From NCBI GenBank assembly GCA_024403755.1, contig JAKSRF010000008.1, positions 1 to 41,265 of the forward strand: a stretch of DNA of 41,265 nt, written 5' to 3'. The stretch is from Clostridia bacterium. Lineage in GTDB: Bacteria > Bacillota > Clostridia > Saccharofermentanales > Saccharofermentanaceae. The notes below the pieces were generated by a model. That model did not search any database and was not told the origin of the DNA. It saw only the letters and a program-made list of their open reading frames with translations. Of this stretch, positions 24,100 to 32,485 are shown one piece after another (the stretch's first letter is position 1; each line of letters begins with the position of its first letter). The position numbers and the translations under genes were made by a program.

Positions 24100-25848
24100 A
24101 TGAAGAGTAGATTAGGTAGATTTTATAAGAATAATTATTTGTTTCATTTGTTGGCAATATTCGTGATTTTGGTGTTTTGTCTATATGACATTAATAATTA
24201 CAATATGTTGATAGTAATGAACGATGAGTTTGGTTATTGGAGTAATGCTGATTTATTGTTGCATCAAAACTGGTACGGATTAGCTGCACAAACTCCATAC
24301 TATAGTATCGGATATAGTTTTACTTTGGTTCCGATTCTGTTCTTTTGTCGTACTTATAAATCAGCGTATCATGTAGCTATTATTTTAAATGCTGTTTATG
24401 TGATTATCCAATATTTTTGTGCATTCTATATTCTTACGGTTTTAAATAAAAAAGATTATTCCAAATGGATAATGACTGTAGAGTCTCTAACTGTAACTTT
24501 GGTTGTCAGTAATTTATTTTATGCACGTATAGGCTGGTGTGAGGTATTTTTAAGTACTGTTATTTGGTTGATTGCTGCATTGTTTGTAAGTATAGAGAAG
24601 AAATACAAAGTATATAAATTGTTTTTACTTGTATTTTTGTTGATTTATTCCTATATTATTCATCAACGTTGTATTGGAATAATATTGGCCGCTGCTGTTT
24701 GCCTTCTTTGGATTCTGATTAGTAAAAAAAGATATGTGGAGTTGTTTTCTATAGTATTAGTTTTGGTAGGACCGTTTATTTTACATGATTATGTGAAGGC
24801 ATTTCAAAATCAATTGATATTGATGGACAACGGACGAAGATTAAATGATATTTCTGTAAACGGTGCGCTAGTGAGTGATAAATTCTCTTCAGTTTTTGAT
24901 CAGATTGTACCGTTTCTTACTTCGGTATTAGGAAAGATTTTTACTACATTTGCTTATTCCTGGGGAATATTTGCCGTGGGATTAAAGGAGTATTTTCTGC
25001 GTTTTAAATCCAGTTGCAAAAAGCGTTCTTTAGATAAATTGCTTATTTCAGAGACATTTTTTGTTCTGTGCATTGTTTTCTTGGTCGGTTTGAGTTCTAT
25101 ACAGTGTATGGGGAATTCCAGAAAAGATATGATTGTTTATTCACGATATATGGAATTCTGTTTTGGACCTTTTCTGTTATTCTCAATAAACTATTTATTG
25201 AATAATTTTAAATCCAATTTAAGGTGTCTTTGGGTTGCAACTTCTATAATTTCTCTGACTTCTTTCATCGTATATCGACAAATCTCTACAGGCGGAAAAT
25301 TTTTCAATATACCATGCAGTCCTTTTATTGGAGCTTTCATTGAAATTTTTAATGATGATTATATTAAAGCAATATTGTTGTTTGTTTTTCTTTTGTTTCT
25401 TGTTGCGTTTGTTTGTTCAATTGTTGCAGACGGCAAAAATCAGAAATTGGCTCAAACTATATTGTGTCTGGTTATAATAACAATTAATGTGATGTGCGTT
25501 TCAAAATCCAACAAGTGGCTTTCAGAAATACAGAAAACTACATATAGTCGCGTTGAAACGACTGAAGATATATTGCAAAGCAGAAAGAATATACCGATAT
25601 ATTTCCTTTGCGACTATTATGATTTCTTATATAGTGCTAATCCAAAATATTTGCAATTTGTATTATATGACAGACCGATAATAGTAGTTGATTCAGTTGG
25701 TAAGATTGATTATGACGGTGAATATTTTCTTTTAACCAATCCTAAACTGTATTCGGAACTGGATACGTATGATATGGAGTTGATTGAAACAAGTTCATAT
25801 ACTAATTTGTATATAGTTGAAGGTCATCCACGTACAAATAAAAAGTAG
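24100..25848 (+). CDS. Multi-pass membrane protein, GT-C-like (possible polymerase or lipid-linked sugar transferase)
   Basis: 582 residues with about 11 or 12 membrane segments and a soluble C-terminal part of about 95 residues. After the first membrane segment, the outer loop starts MNDEFGYWSNADLL (about 39-52), an acidic pair in the place where GT-C glycosyltransferases have their catalytic DE/DD motif. GT-C enzymes use polyprenyl-phosphate sugars on the outer face; Wzy polymerases also have this general look, so either is possible. The locus otherwise lacks an evident Wzy. Base composition is among the most AT-rich in the window. The start is ATG 24100 with AAGGAT, nine bases after the GT2 gene. 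Confidence 0.7.
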   Translation: MKSRLGRFYKNNYLFHLLAIFVILVFCLYDINNYNMLIVMNDEFGYWSNADLLLHQNWYGLAAQTPYYSIGYSFTLVPILFFCRTYKSAYHVAIILNAVYVIIQYFCAFYILTVLNKKDYSKWIMTVESLTVTLVVSNLFYARIGWCEVFLSTVIWLIAALFVSIEKKYKVYKLFLLVFLLIYSYIIHQRCIGIILAAAVCLLWILISKKRYVELFSIVLVLVGPFILHDYVKAFQNQLILMDNGRRLNDISVNGALVSDKFSSVFDQIVPFLTSVLGKIFTTFAYSWGIFAVGLKEYFLRFKSSCKKRSLDKLLISETFFVLCIVFLVGLSSIQCMGNSRKDMIVYSRYMEFCFGPFLLFSINYLLNNFKSNLRCLWVATSIISLTSFIVYRQISTGGKFFNIPCSPFIGAFIEIFNDDYIKAILLFVFLLFLVAFVCSIVADGKNQKLAQTILCLVIITINVMCVSKSNKWLSEIQKTTYSRVETTEDILQSRKNIPIYFLCDYYDFLYSANPKYLQFVLYDRPIIVVDSVGKIDYDGEYFLLTNPKLYSELDTYDMELIETSSYTNLYIVEGHPRTNKK

Positions 25849-25875
25849 TGTAGTAGTGTCGGAACGTTTAGAATG

Positions 25876-25889
25876 TGTTATAATATAAT
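25876..25889 (+). promoter_or_regulatory. Extended -10 promoter for fdtA-fdtB
   Basis: TGTTATAAT (25876-25884) is an extended -10 box, and a second TATAAT overlaps its end (25884-25889). No strong -35 is visible. The 67-base gap contains no gene, and transcription would begin about 25 bases before fdtA. Confidence 0.5.
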
Positions 25890-25915
25890 GATTATTTTTA
25901 TTATGAGGATAAAAA

Positions 25916-26329
25916 ATGAAAGTTATAAAATATGTTTTTCAACCGCATGGTGATGATAGAGGACAATTGGTGGCACTTGAAGAATTCAAGGATATCCCAT
26001 TCTCTATTAAACGAGTTTATTATATGTATGATACCGGTGACGGAGTAAGGCGCGGCTATCATGCTCATAAGTCTTTAGAGCAGATTCTTATTTGTATTCA
26101 CGGAAGTTGCAAAATTCTGTTAGATAACGGAACAGAGAAGAAGGTAGTACCTTTAGAGAAACCATATGAAGGTTTGTATGTAGGTAACAATATGTGGAGA
26201 GAAATGTTTGATTTTTCTTCTGATGCTGTTCTTATGGTTTTGGCTTCAGAACTTTATGATGAGGCTGATTATATAAGAGATTATGATGAATTCTTAAAAT
26301 TCAACGGAATAGAGAAAAAAGGTGAATAA
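25916..26329 (+). CDS. fdtA: dTDP-4-keto-6-deoxyglucose 3,4-ketoisomerase (FdtA/QdtA type)
   Basis: A 137-residue single cupin domain protein. It has the family motifs [30 protein letters not shown] with the catalytic His pair (about residues 49-51), [10 protein letters not shown], and NMWREM. It isomerises the 4-keto sugar made by RfbB to the 3-keto sugar, which FdtB then aminates. FdtA (toward the fucose form) and QdtA (toward the quinovose form) cannot be told apart by eye, so the final sugar is either dTDP-Fuc3N or dTDP-Qui3N. The next gene starts one base after its stop. Length is normal. Confidence 0.9.
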   Translation: MKVIKYVFQPHGDDRGQLVALEEFKDIPFSIKRVYYMYDTGDGVRRGYHAHKSLEQILICIHGSCKILLDNGTEKKVVPLEKPYEGLYVGNNMWREMFDFSSDAVLMVLASELYDEADYIRDYDEFLKFNGIEKKGE

Positions 26330-26330
26330 A

Positions 26331-27431
26331 ATGAATGTGCCATTTGTATCATTAAGACCGATGCATGATGAATTAAGAGATAAACTTGATGCTGCATACA
26401 ATTTAGTTTTAGATAGAAGCATTTATATTCAAGGTAAAGAATGCGAATTATTTGAGAATGAGTTTGCTTCATATTGCGGAGCAAAACATTGTATCGGCGT
26501 GGCAACCGGTTTGGATGCCATATATTTAATTCTTAAAGCTATGGGAATAGGGCAAGGTGATGAAGTAATTGTACCTTCCAATACTTTTATAGCAACTGCA
26601 CTTGCTGTATCTTATTGCGGAGCCACACCGGTTTTTGTTGAGCCTGTTATTGAGAATTTCAATATTGATGTTACCAAAATTGAGAAAGCAATCACTGATA
26701 AAACAAAAGCAGTAATTGCTGTACATCTTCAGGGAAGACCGGCAGATATGGACTCCATAAATGCTATTGCAAAAATGCATAACCTAAAGGTTATTGAGGA
26801 TGCTGCTCAGGCACATGGTGCTAAATATAAGGGAAAGACAGTTGGAACCTTATCAGATGCAGCTGCTTTCAGCTTTTATCCGGGAAAAAACCTGGGTGCT
26901 TTGGGTGATGCAGGTTGTGTTGTTACCAATAATGATGAGATAGCTTCAAAAGTGCGTGCTTTAGGAAATTATGGTTCTGATTATAAGTATCATCATATTT
27001 ATAAGGGAACCAACAGCAGATTAGATGAGATACAGGCTGCATTTTTGCGAGTAAAACTACCTGAATTGGACAAGTGGAATATTGCCAGAAGGAAAATTGC
27101 AGCGCGCTATATTAATGAGATAACGAATTCTCTTATTAAACTTCCTGTAGCAAGTGATGATACATTTGAACACATTTATCATGTGTTTGCGGTTCGTTGT
27201 GACAAAAGAGATGAATTGGAAGAATATCTGAAGAATAATGGTATCGGTACAGTAAAGCATTATCCTGTTCCTATGCATTTGCAGGGAGCGTATGCTGATT
27301 TAAATATCAAAGAGGGAGAACTTCCGATAGCAGAAGAGATAAGTAAAACTATCCTCAGTATTCCTATGTATTACGGAATGAGTGATGAAGAGATAAGTTA
27401 TGTTATTTCCACAATAAATTCTTTTAGGTGA
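26331..27431 (+). CDS. fdtB: dTDP-3-amino-3,6-dideoxyhexose transaminase (DegT/DnrJ family)
   Basis: A 366-residue PLP-dependent sugar aminotransferase. Typical DegT/DnrJ/EryC1 features are [41 protein letters not shown] and the PLP-binding lysine in [14 protein letters not shown]. FdtB aminates dTDP-3-keto-6-deoxyhexose with glutamate to a 3-amino sugar. Position directly behind fdtA, one base apart, fixes the likely substrate. I use ATG 26331 with AAAGGTGA as ribosome site, not the in-frame GTG at 26322, which is part of that site. Confidence 0.92.
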   Translation: MNVPFVSLRPMHDELRDKLDAAYNLVLDRSIYIQGKECELFENEFASYCGAKHCIGVATGLDAIYLILKAMGIGQGDEVIVPSNTFIATALAVSYCGATPVFVEPVIENFNIDVTKIEKAITDKTKAVIAVHLQGRPADMDSINAIAKMHNLKVIEDAAQAHGAKYKGKTVGTLSDAAAFSFYPGKNLGALGDAGCVVTNNDEIASKVRALGNYGSDYKYHHIYKGTNSRLDEIQAAFLRVKLPELDKWNIARRKIAARYINEITNSLIKLPVASDDTFEHIYHVFAVRCDKRDELEEYLKNNGIGTVKHYPVPMHLQGAYADLNIKEGELPIAEEISKTILSIPMYYGMSDEEISYVISTINSFR

Positions 27432-27436
27432 GATAA

Positions 27437-28531
27437 ATGACGAACAAAAAAGGGCGTGATTCTAATATAGAGTTGCTGCGCATATTAACCATGCTTGGCG
27501 TAGTAATTTTACATTATAATAATCCTACAATCGGGAAGGCTTTTGTTTTTACTGAAGGAATACAGGTTTCATATTTAATCCTTTCTTTTTTTGAGAGCCT
27601 TTGCGTTGGGGCTGTTGATGTTTTTATGATCATAAGCGGATATTTTATGTGCAAAAACAGCAAGCGCAATATAATTAAGCCTTTGGAATTATTGATACAA
27701 ACGGTTATTTTTTCCGAGGCGGTTTATTTAGTCGGCATTTTGAATGGTAATGAGATTACAGTAAAGGGTATGATTTCGCATGCGATTCCGGCAAATTACT
27801 TTGTAATACTCTACATATCGGTGTATTTTATATCTCCCTATATTAATCGATTAATTAACAGACTTAATGAGAAACAATTAAAAAAAATGCTGCTGTTGCT
27901 ATTTATTATTCTCTCAGTTTATCCGACTTTGGTGGATTTTTTCTCTGAAATAACACATAGAGAATATATGGGTTTAAGTACAATAGGTGCTTATGGATCA
28001 CAGTGGGGGTACACACTTGTTAACTTTATTTTTATGTATATAATCGGTGCTTATTTGAGAAACTGTTCGACAGAATACAAGAAAGGAAAACTTTTGTTTT
28101 TTTTGACAGTTGATACGTTGGTTTTGACGGTATGGTCATTTGCAGATGCAAAAATCGGATATTCAGTTGAGCGTTGTGCTTGGGAATATTGCAATCCATT
28201 GGTTATTTTGTCAGCTATTACAGTTTTTTTATTATTTAAGCAGGCCAATATAGGAGAGAATAAGTTCATTAATTATATTGCTAAAGCATCATTTACCGTA
28301 TATTTGATTAATATACCGCTACTGAAAATGTTTGAAATTAAGAAGTATGCTACAAGTAATCCGCTCGCTTTAGTTTTGCATATGTTTGTTACGGCAATTT
28401 GTATATATGCCGTTTCAACTGTTGTGTATTATGCTTATAAGGTAGTTACGGATTGCATTTTTAATCATTCTTTACGAAAGATTGATTATTTATCTAAAGA
28501 TATGTATGGAGATTTGCTTAATGAAGAATAA
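27437..28531 (+). CDS. Acyltransferase 3 family membrane protein (second)
   Basis: 364 residues, about ten membrane segments. The N-terminal signature SNIELLRILTMLGVVILHYN holds the conserved His, and the second motif is AVDVFMIISGYFM. It belongs to the integral-membrane acyltransferase family, like the protein at 15266-16309, but is clearly a different subgroup. It probably O-acetylates or otherwise acylates a sugar of the repeat unit. It starts six bases after fdtB, and the flippase gene begins inside its 3' end. Confidence 0.87.
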   Translation: MTNKKGRDSNIELLRILTMLGVVILHYNNPTIGKAFVFTEGIQVSYLILSFFESLCVGAVDVFMIISGYFMCKNSKRNIIKPLELLIQTVIFSEAVYLVGILNGNEITVKGMISHAIPANYFVILYISVYFISPYINRLINRLNEKQLKKMLLLLFIILSVYPTLVDFFSEITHREYMGLSTIGAYGSQWGYTLVNFIFMYIIGAYLRNCSTEYKKGKLLFFLTVDTLVLTVWSFADAKIGYSVERCAWEYCNPLVILSAITVFLLFKQANIGENKFINYIAKASFTVYLINIPLLKMFEIKKYATSNPLALVLHMFVTAICIYAVSTVVYYAYKVVTDCIFNHSLRKIDYLSKDMYGDLLNEE

Positions 28532-30020
28532 GAAAGAAACCAATAAAGGTAATAACAAATTAAAATTGTTTGTTGAGAACATGTTAGTATATGGCTTCGG
28601 CAGCATAATAAGTAAACTGGTTCCTCTTATTATGATATTTGTTGTTACCAATATCATTCCGGATCGTGGAGATTTCGGTAAGTCGGATATGGTAAATACG
28701 GTTGTATCACTTGCAAGTGCGTTGGCTGTAATGGGAATGTATGATGCAATGTATCGCCTGTTCTTCGAGAAGAAGGATGAGGATTTTCAGAAAAAAATAT
28801 GCTCTACTACATTATTTTTTACTATGTTTTCATCATTGGTAGTCACATTGTTAGTTGTTGTGTTGAAGAAACCTATCTGTAAGTATTTCTATACTGATAC
28901 CCAAGCTGATTATTTGGTGTATTTAGCTGCACTTTCAACCTTGGTGGGTGCAACAAATACAATAATATCGGCACCGACGAGAATGCAGAATAAACGCAAA
29001 GTTTTTTTGGTTACCAATACGGTGGCACCGATATTATCATATTCAATATCAATACCATTGTTGTTGAAGGGATATTATGTTATCGCGATGCCGATTGCTG
29101 CTTTAATAGCAAGTTTGGTTATTGAGATTTCATTTGCAGTAATGAACCGTAAGTGGTTTTCTTTTAAGAAAGTGGATAAATCATTACTAAAGCCACTTCT
29201 TGCAATAGCAGTTCCGCTTATTCCTAATTTCCTGATTTATTGGGTATTCAATTCCAGTGATAAGGTAATGATTTCAAATATATTGGGTCAGGACTATCAG
29301 GCAGTATATTCGGCATGTTCAAAGTTAGGACATGTAAGTCAGATTATCTATACTGCTTTTGCCGGCGGTTGGCAGTTTTTTGCGTTCTCAACAATGAAGG
29401 AGAAGAATCAGGTAAAGAACAACTCTTTGGTTTTTGAATATCTTGGCGCTATTTCATATGTAGCAACTGCGTTTGTGTGTGTATTTGCTCCTGTTGTCTT
29501 TTTACTTATGAGAAATGATTACTACGAAGGCTATATTTCTTCAACATATTTATTTCTTGCCCCACTGCTTCAGATGCTTTTTCAGGTAGCATGTAATCAG
29601 TTTATTGTTGTAAAGAAGACTTGGCCTAATGCATTTATCTTATCAATAGGTGCTATCGTAAATGTTATACTTAATGCGGTGTTAATTCCAATCATCGGAA
29701 TAGAGGGCGCTGCGATTGCTACTTTAGTCGGCTATACAATCTCAGATATTATAGTGGTTATTGTTCTTAAGAAAATGAAGCTTATGGTTGTTACACCGAG
29801 ACTGGTTATATCTTCCGGATTGATGGCAGTCTATTTCTTGTGTTGGCGTTTACTCTTTATAGGTAAACTTGTAATAGGAATGATTTGTGCAGTAGCGTTT
29901 ATGTGCATAATTGTATATTTGTACAGAAGTGAGATGAACTACTTATTACAGTTAATCGGTAACAGAAATAAGAAAGAAAATGAACAAGCGGATAACGCCA
30001 AAGTTTGTTCTGATTCTTAA
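28521..30020 (+). CDS. Wzx-type polysaccharide flippase
   Basis: 499 residues with about 14 membrane segments, of the polysaccharide transporter (PST) branch of the MOP superfamily. The N-terminal VYGFGSIISKLVPLIMIFVVTNII and FNSSDKVMISNILGQ are characteristic. It should flip undecaprenyl-diphosphate-linked repeat units to the outer membrane face, indicating a Wzx/Wzy-type assembly route and not an ABC exporter. I use ATG 28521, with GGAG at 28508-28511, over upstream in-frame starts that overlap the acyltransferase gene further. The C-terminal tail is charged. Confidence 0.92.
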   Translation: MKNKKETNKGNNKLKLFVENMLVYGFGSIISKLVPLIMIFVVTNIIPDRGDFGKSDMVNTVVSLASALAVMGMYDAMYRLFFEKKDEDFQKKICSTTLFFTMFSSLVVTLLVVVLKKPICKYFYTDTQADYLVYLAALSTLVGATNTIISAPTRMQNKRKVFLVTNTVAPILSYSISIPLLLKGYYVIAMPIAALIASLVIEISFAVMNRKWFSFKKVDKSLLKPLLAIAVPLIPNFLIYWVFNSSDKVMISNILGQDYQAVYSACSKLGHVSQIIYTAFAGGWQFFAFSTMKEKNQVKNNSLVFEYLGAISYVATAFVCVFAPVVFLLMRNDYYEGYISSTYLFLAPLLQMLFQVACNQFIVVKKTWPNAFILSIGAIVNVILNAVLIPIIGIEGAAIATLVGYTISDIIVVIVLKKMKLMVVTPRLVISSGLMAVYFLCWRLLFIGKLVIGMICAVAFMCIIVYLYRSEMNYLLQLIGNRNKKENEQADNAKVCSDS

Positions 30021-30031
30021 GAGGTAACATT

Positions 30032-30556
30032 ATGATTAAATTGCGTCAGTTGGAATTTAAAGACATAGATTATATGCTAGAGTGGATGCATTCAGAAGAA
30101 TCCAAAAGCATTTTCCAAAAAGATATGAGTAATATTACTTATGAGATGGCTCAAAACTTTATTAATAATTCTCAAGGTGATACTTTTGCTGATGGTTATG
30201 TTCATTTTGCAGTAGTTGATGATGATGATGAATATCTCGGAACAATCAGCCTTAAGAATATTGATATGGAAAACTCCTGTGCAGAATATGCAGTCAGTAT
30301 GAGAACTAAGGCAAGAGGAACAGGCGCATCGATGACAGCTACAAAAGCAATACTAAATATTGCCTTTTTGAAGTATAATCTACATAGAGTATATTTGAAT
30401 GTGCTTACAACAAACGAGCGAGCAAACAAGTTTTATCAGAAAGTCGGTTTCGTTTTTGAAGGAACATCAAAAGATTCGTTATGTATCAGAGGAGAATTCA
30501 AATCACTTAACTGGTATTCCATGATAAAAGAAGATTTTTTATCGGAGGTAAAATAA
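30032..30556 (+). CDS. GNAT-family N-acetyltransferase (RimJ/RimL-like)
   Basis: 174 residues with a complete GNAT fold: the acetyl-CoA loop ARGTGASMT near residue 91, [26 protein letters not shown] in the C-terminal half, and FEGTSKD. Relatives act on amino sugars or on protein N termini. Because it lies between the flippase and rfbA, and the locus makes a 3-amino-3,6-dideoxyhexose, the likely role is N-acetylation of that sugar nucleotide (an FdtC or QdtC replacement). The stop codon shares a base with the rfbA start (TAATG). Confidence 0.85.
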   Translation: MIKLRQLEFKDIDYMLEWMHSEESKSIFQKDMSNITYEMAQNFINNSQGDTFADGYVHFAVVDDDDEYLGTISLKNIDMENSCAEYAVSMRTKARGTGASMTATKAILNIAFLKYNLHRVYLNVLTTNERANKFYQKVGFVFEGTSKDSLCIRGEFKSLNWYSMIKEDFLSEVK

Positions 30557-31443
30557 TGAAAGGTATTATTCTTGCAGGTGGTTCAGGCACCAGACTTTAT
30601 CCGCTTACAATGGTTACAAGTAAGCAATTGTTGCCTGTATATGATAAGCCGATGATATATTATCCGTTATCCACACTTATGTTGGCCGGGATACGTGATA
30701 TTTTGATTATTTCAACTCCTGAGGACACTCCCAGATTTGAGAGTTTGTTGGGTAATGGTTCTCAGTTCGGAATAAATCTTTCATATAAAGTACAGCCTTC
30801 ACCGGACGGCCTTGCACAGGCTTTTCTCCTCGGTGAGGAATTTATCGGTGATGAAGCATGTGCAATGGTATTAGGCGATAATATCTTTTACGGGAACGGT
30901 TTTGGTACGATTCTTCGCAAAGCAGTTATGAATGCTGAGAAAGAACGAAGGGCTACCGTATTCGGTTATTATGTAAATGATCCGGAACGTTTTGGTGTAG
31001 TTGAATTTGATGCTGAAAACAGAGTTATTTCAGTAGAGGAGAAACCAAAGGAACCTAAGAGTAATTATGCAATTACAGGTTTGTATTTTTACCCGGCAGG
31101 TGTAAGTTCCAAAGCACATGAGATTAAGCCTTCTGCAAGAGGTGAATTGGAGATTACTACGCTGAACGAGATGTATTTAAACGATGGAATTCTTGATGTT
31201 CAGCTTCTTGGCCGTGGTTTTGCTTGGCTTGATACAGGGACAATGGACAGCCTTCTTGAGGCTGCTGATTTTGTTAAAATGATTGAGGACAGACAGTCTA
31301 TAACGATTTCTGCTCCGGAAGAGATAGCTTATATTAATAAATGGATTAATAATGATGAACTGTTAGCATCGGCTGATAAGTATGGTAAGAGCCCATATGG
31401 CAAGCATCTTAAGGCAGTAGCTGACGGTAAAATAAAGTACTGA
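30556..31443 (+). CDS. rfbA: Glucose-1-phosphate thymidylyltransferase
   Basis: 295 residues, the usual length of RmlA. The nucleotide-binding N terminus [16 protein letters not shown] is intact, followed by [40 protein letters not shown] and VLGDNIFYG. It makes dTDP-glucose from dTTP and glucose-1-phosphate, the first step toward both dTDP-rhamnose and the FdtA/FdtB amino sugar. A strong GGAGGT precedes ATG 30556. Confidence 0.97.
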   Translation: MKGIILAGGSGTRLYPLTMVTSKQLLPVYDKPMIYYPLSTLMLAGIRDILIISTPEDTPRFESLLGNGSQFGINLSYKVQPSPDGLAQAFLLGEEFIGDEACAMVLGDNIFYGNGFGTILRKAVMNAEKERRATVFGYYVNDPERFGVVEFDAENRVISVEEKPKEPKSNYAITGLYFYPAGVSSKAHEIKPSARGELEITTLNEMYLNDGILDVQLLGRGFAWLDTGTMDSLLEAADFVKMIEDRQSITISAPEEIAYINKWINNDELLASADKYGKSPYGKHLKAVADGKIKY

Positions 31444-31465
31444 TTTATTTTTGAGGAGACACAAT

Positions 31466-32485
31466 ATGAATGTTTTAGTAACAGGCGGAGCCGGTTTTAT
31501 TGGTTCGAATTTTGTTTATCATATGCTTAATAAGTATCCTGATTATAAGATAATTTGCGTGGATTGTCTTACTTATGCAGGTAATCTTTCTACATTGGAA
31601 AACGCATTGAAGAATCCGCAGTTTGTTTTTCATAAAACTGATATTTGTGACAGAGAAGCTATATATAAGATTTTCGAAGAAGATAAGCCTGATGTGGTAG
31701 TAAATTTTGCTGCAGAAAGCCACGTTGACAGATCTATTGAAAATCCTGAGATTTTCTTGAGAACCAATATTCTCGGAACCCAAGTAATGATGGATGCTTG
31801 CAGGAAGTATGGTAATATCAGATATCATCAGGTATCGACTGATGAGGTTTACGGAGATCTTCCGTTGGACAGACCTGATTTGTTTTTTACTGAGACTACT
31901 CCTATTCATACCAGCTCACCTTACAGCAGTTCAAAGGCAGGTGCCGATCTTTTGGTAATGGCTTATTACAGAACTTACGGGTTGCCGGTTACTATCTCGA
32001 GATGTTCAAATAACTACGGACCGTATCATTTCCCGGAGAAGTTGATTCCGCTTATGATAGCAAATGCTCTTAATGATAAGCCGCTTCCTGTTTACGGTGA
32101 GGGCTTAAATGTCAGAGATTGGCTTTATGTTGAAGATCACTGTAAGGCAATAGATCTTATTATTCATAAAGGAAAGATTGGTGAAGTTTATAATGTCGGC
32201 GGTCACAACGAGATGGCTAATATCGATATAGTAAAACTTATCTGTAAGAAGCTGGGTAAGCCTGAGTCACTGATTACGCACGTTACGGATCGTAAGGGAC
32301 ATGATATGCGTTATGCTATTGATCCTACGAAGATACATAATGAATTGGGATGGCTCCCTGAGACAAAATTTGCCGACGGAATTGATAAGACCATTGAATG
32401 GTATCTCAACAACAAGGAGTGGTGGGAGACGATTATCAGCGGTGAATACATGAATTATTACGAGAAGATGTACGGAAACAGATAA
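31466..32485 (+). CDS. rfbB: dTDP-glucose 4,6-dehydratase
   Basis: 339 residues, an extended short-chain dehydrogenase. It has the Rossmann motif VTGGAGFIGSNFV, the active-site region VSTDEVYGDL, the catalytic YxxxK in YSSSKAGAD, and SRCSNNYGPYHFPEKLIP. The product, dTDP-4-keto-6-deoxyglucose, is the branch point between rhamnose (RfbC, RfbD) and the 3-amino sugar (FdtA, FdtB). The start is ATG 31466 with GAGGAG 8 bases upstream; a TTG at 31451 is rejected. The gene is followed directly by a large membrane protein gene, which splits the rfb set. Confidence 0.97.
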   Translation: MNVLVTGGAGFIGSNFVYHMLNKYPDYKIICVDCLTYAGNLSTLENALKNPQFVFHKTDICDREAIYKIFEEDKPDVVVNFAAESHVDRSIENPEIFLRTNILGTQVMMDACRKYGNIRYHQVSTDEVYGDLPLDRPDLFFTETTPIHTSSPYSSSKAGADLLVMAYYRTYGLPVTISRCSNNYGPYHFPEKLIPLMIANALNDKPLPVYGEGLNVRDWLYVEDHCKAIDLIIHKGKIGEVYNVGGHNEMANIDIVKLICKKLGKPESLITHVTDRKGHDMRYAIDPTKIHNELGWLPETKFADGIDKTIEWYLNNKEWWETIISGEYMNYYEKMYGNR

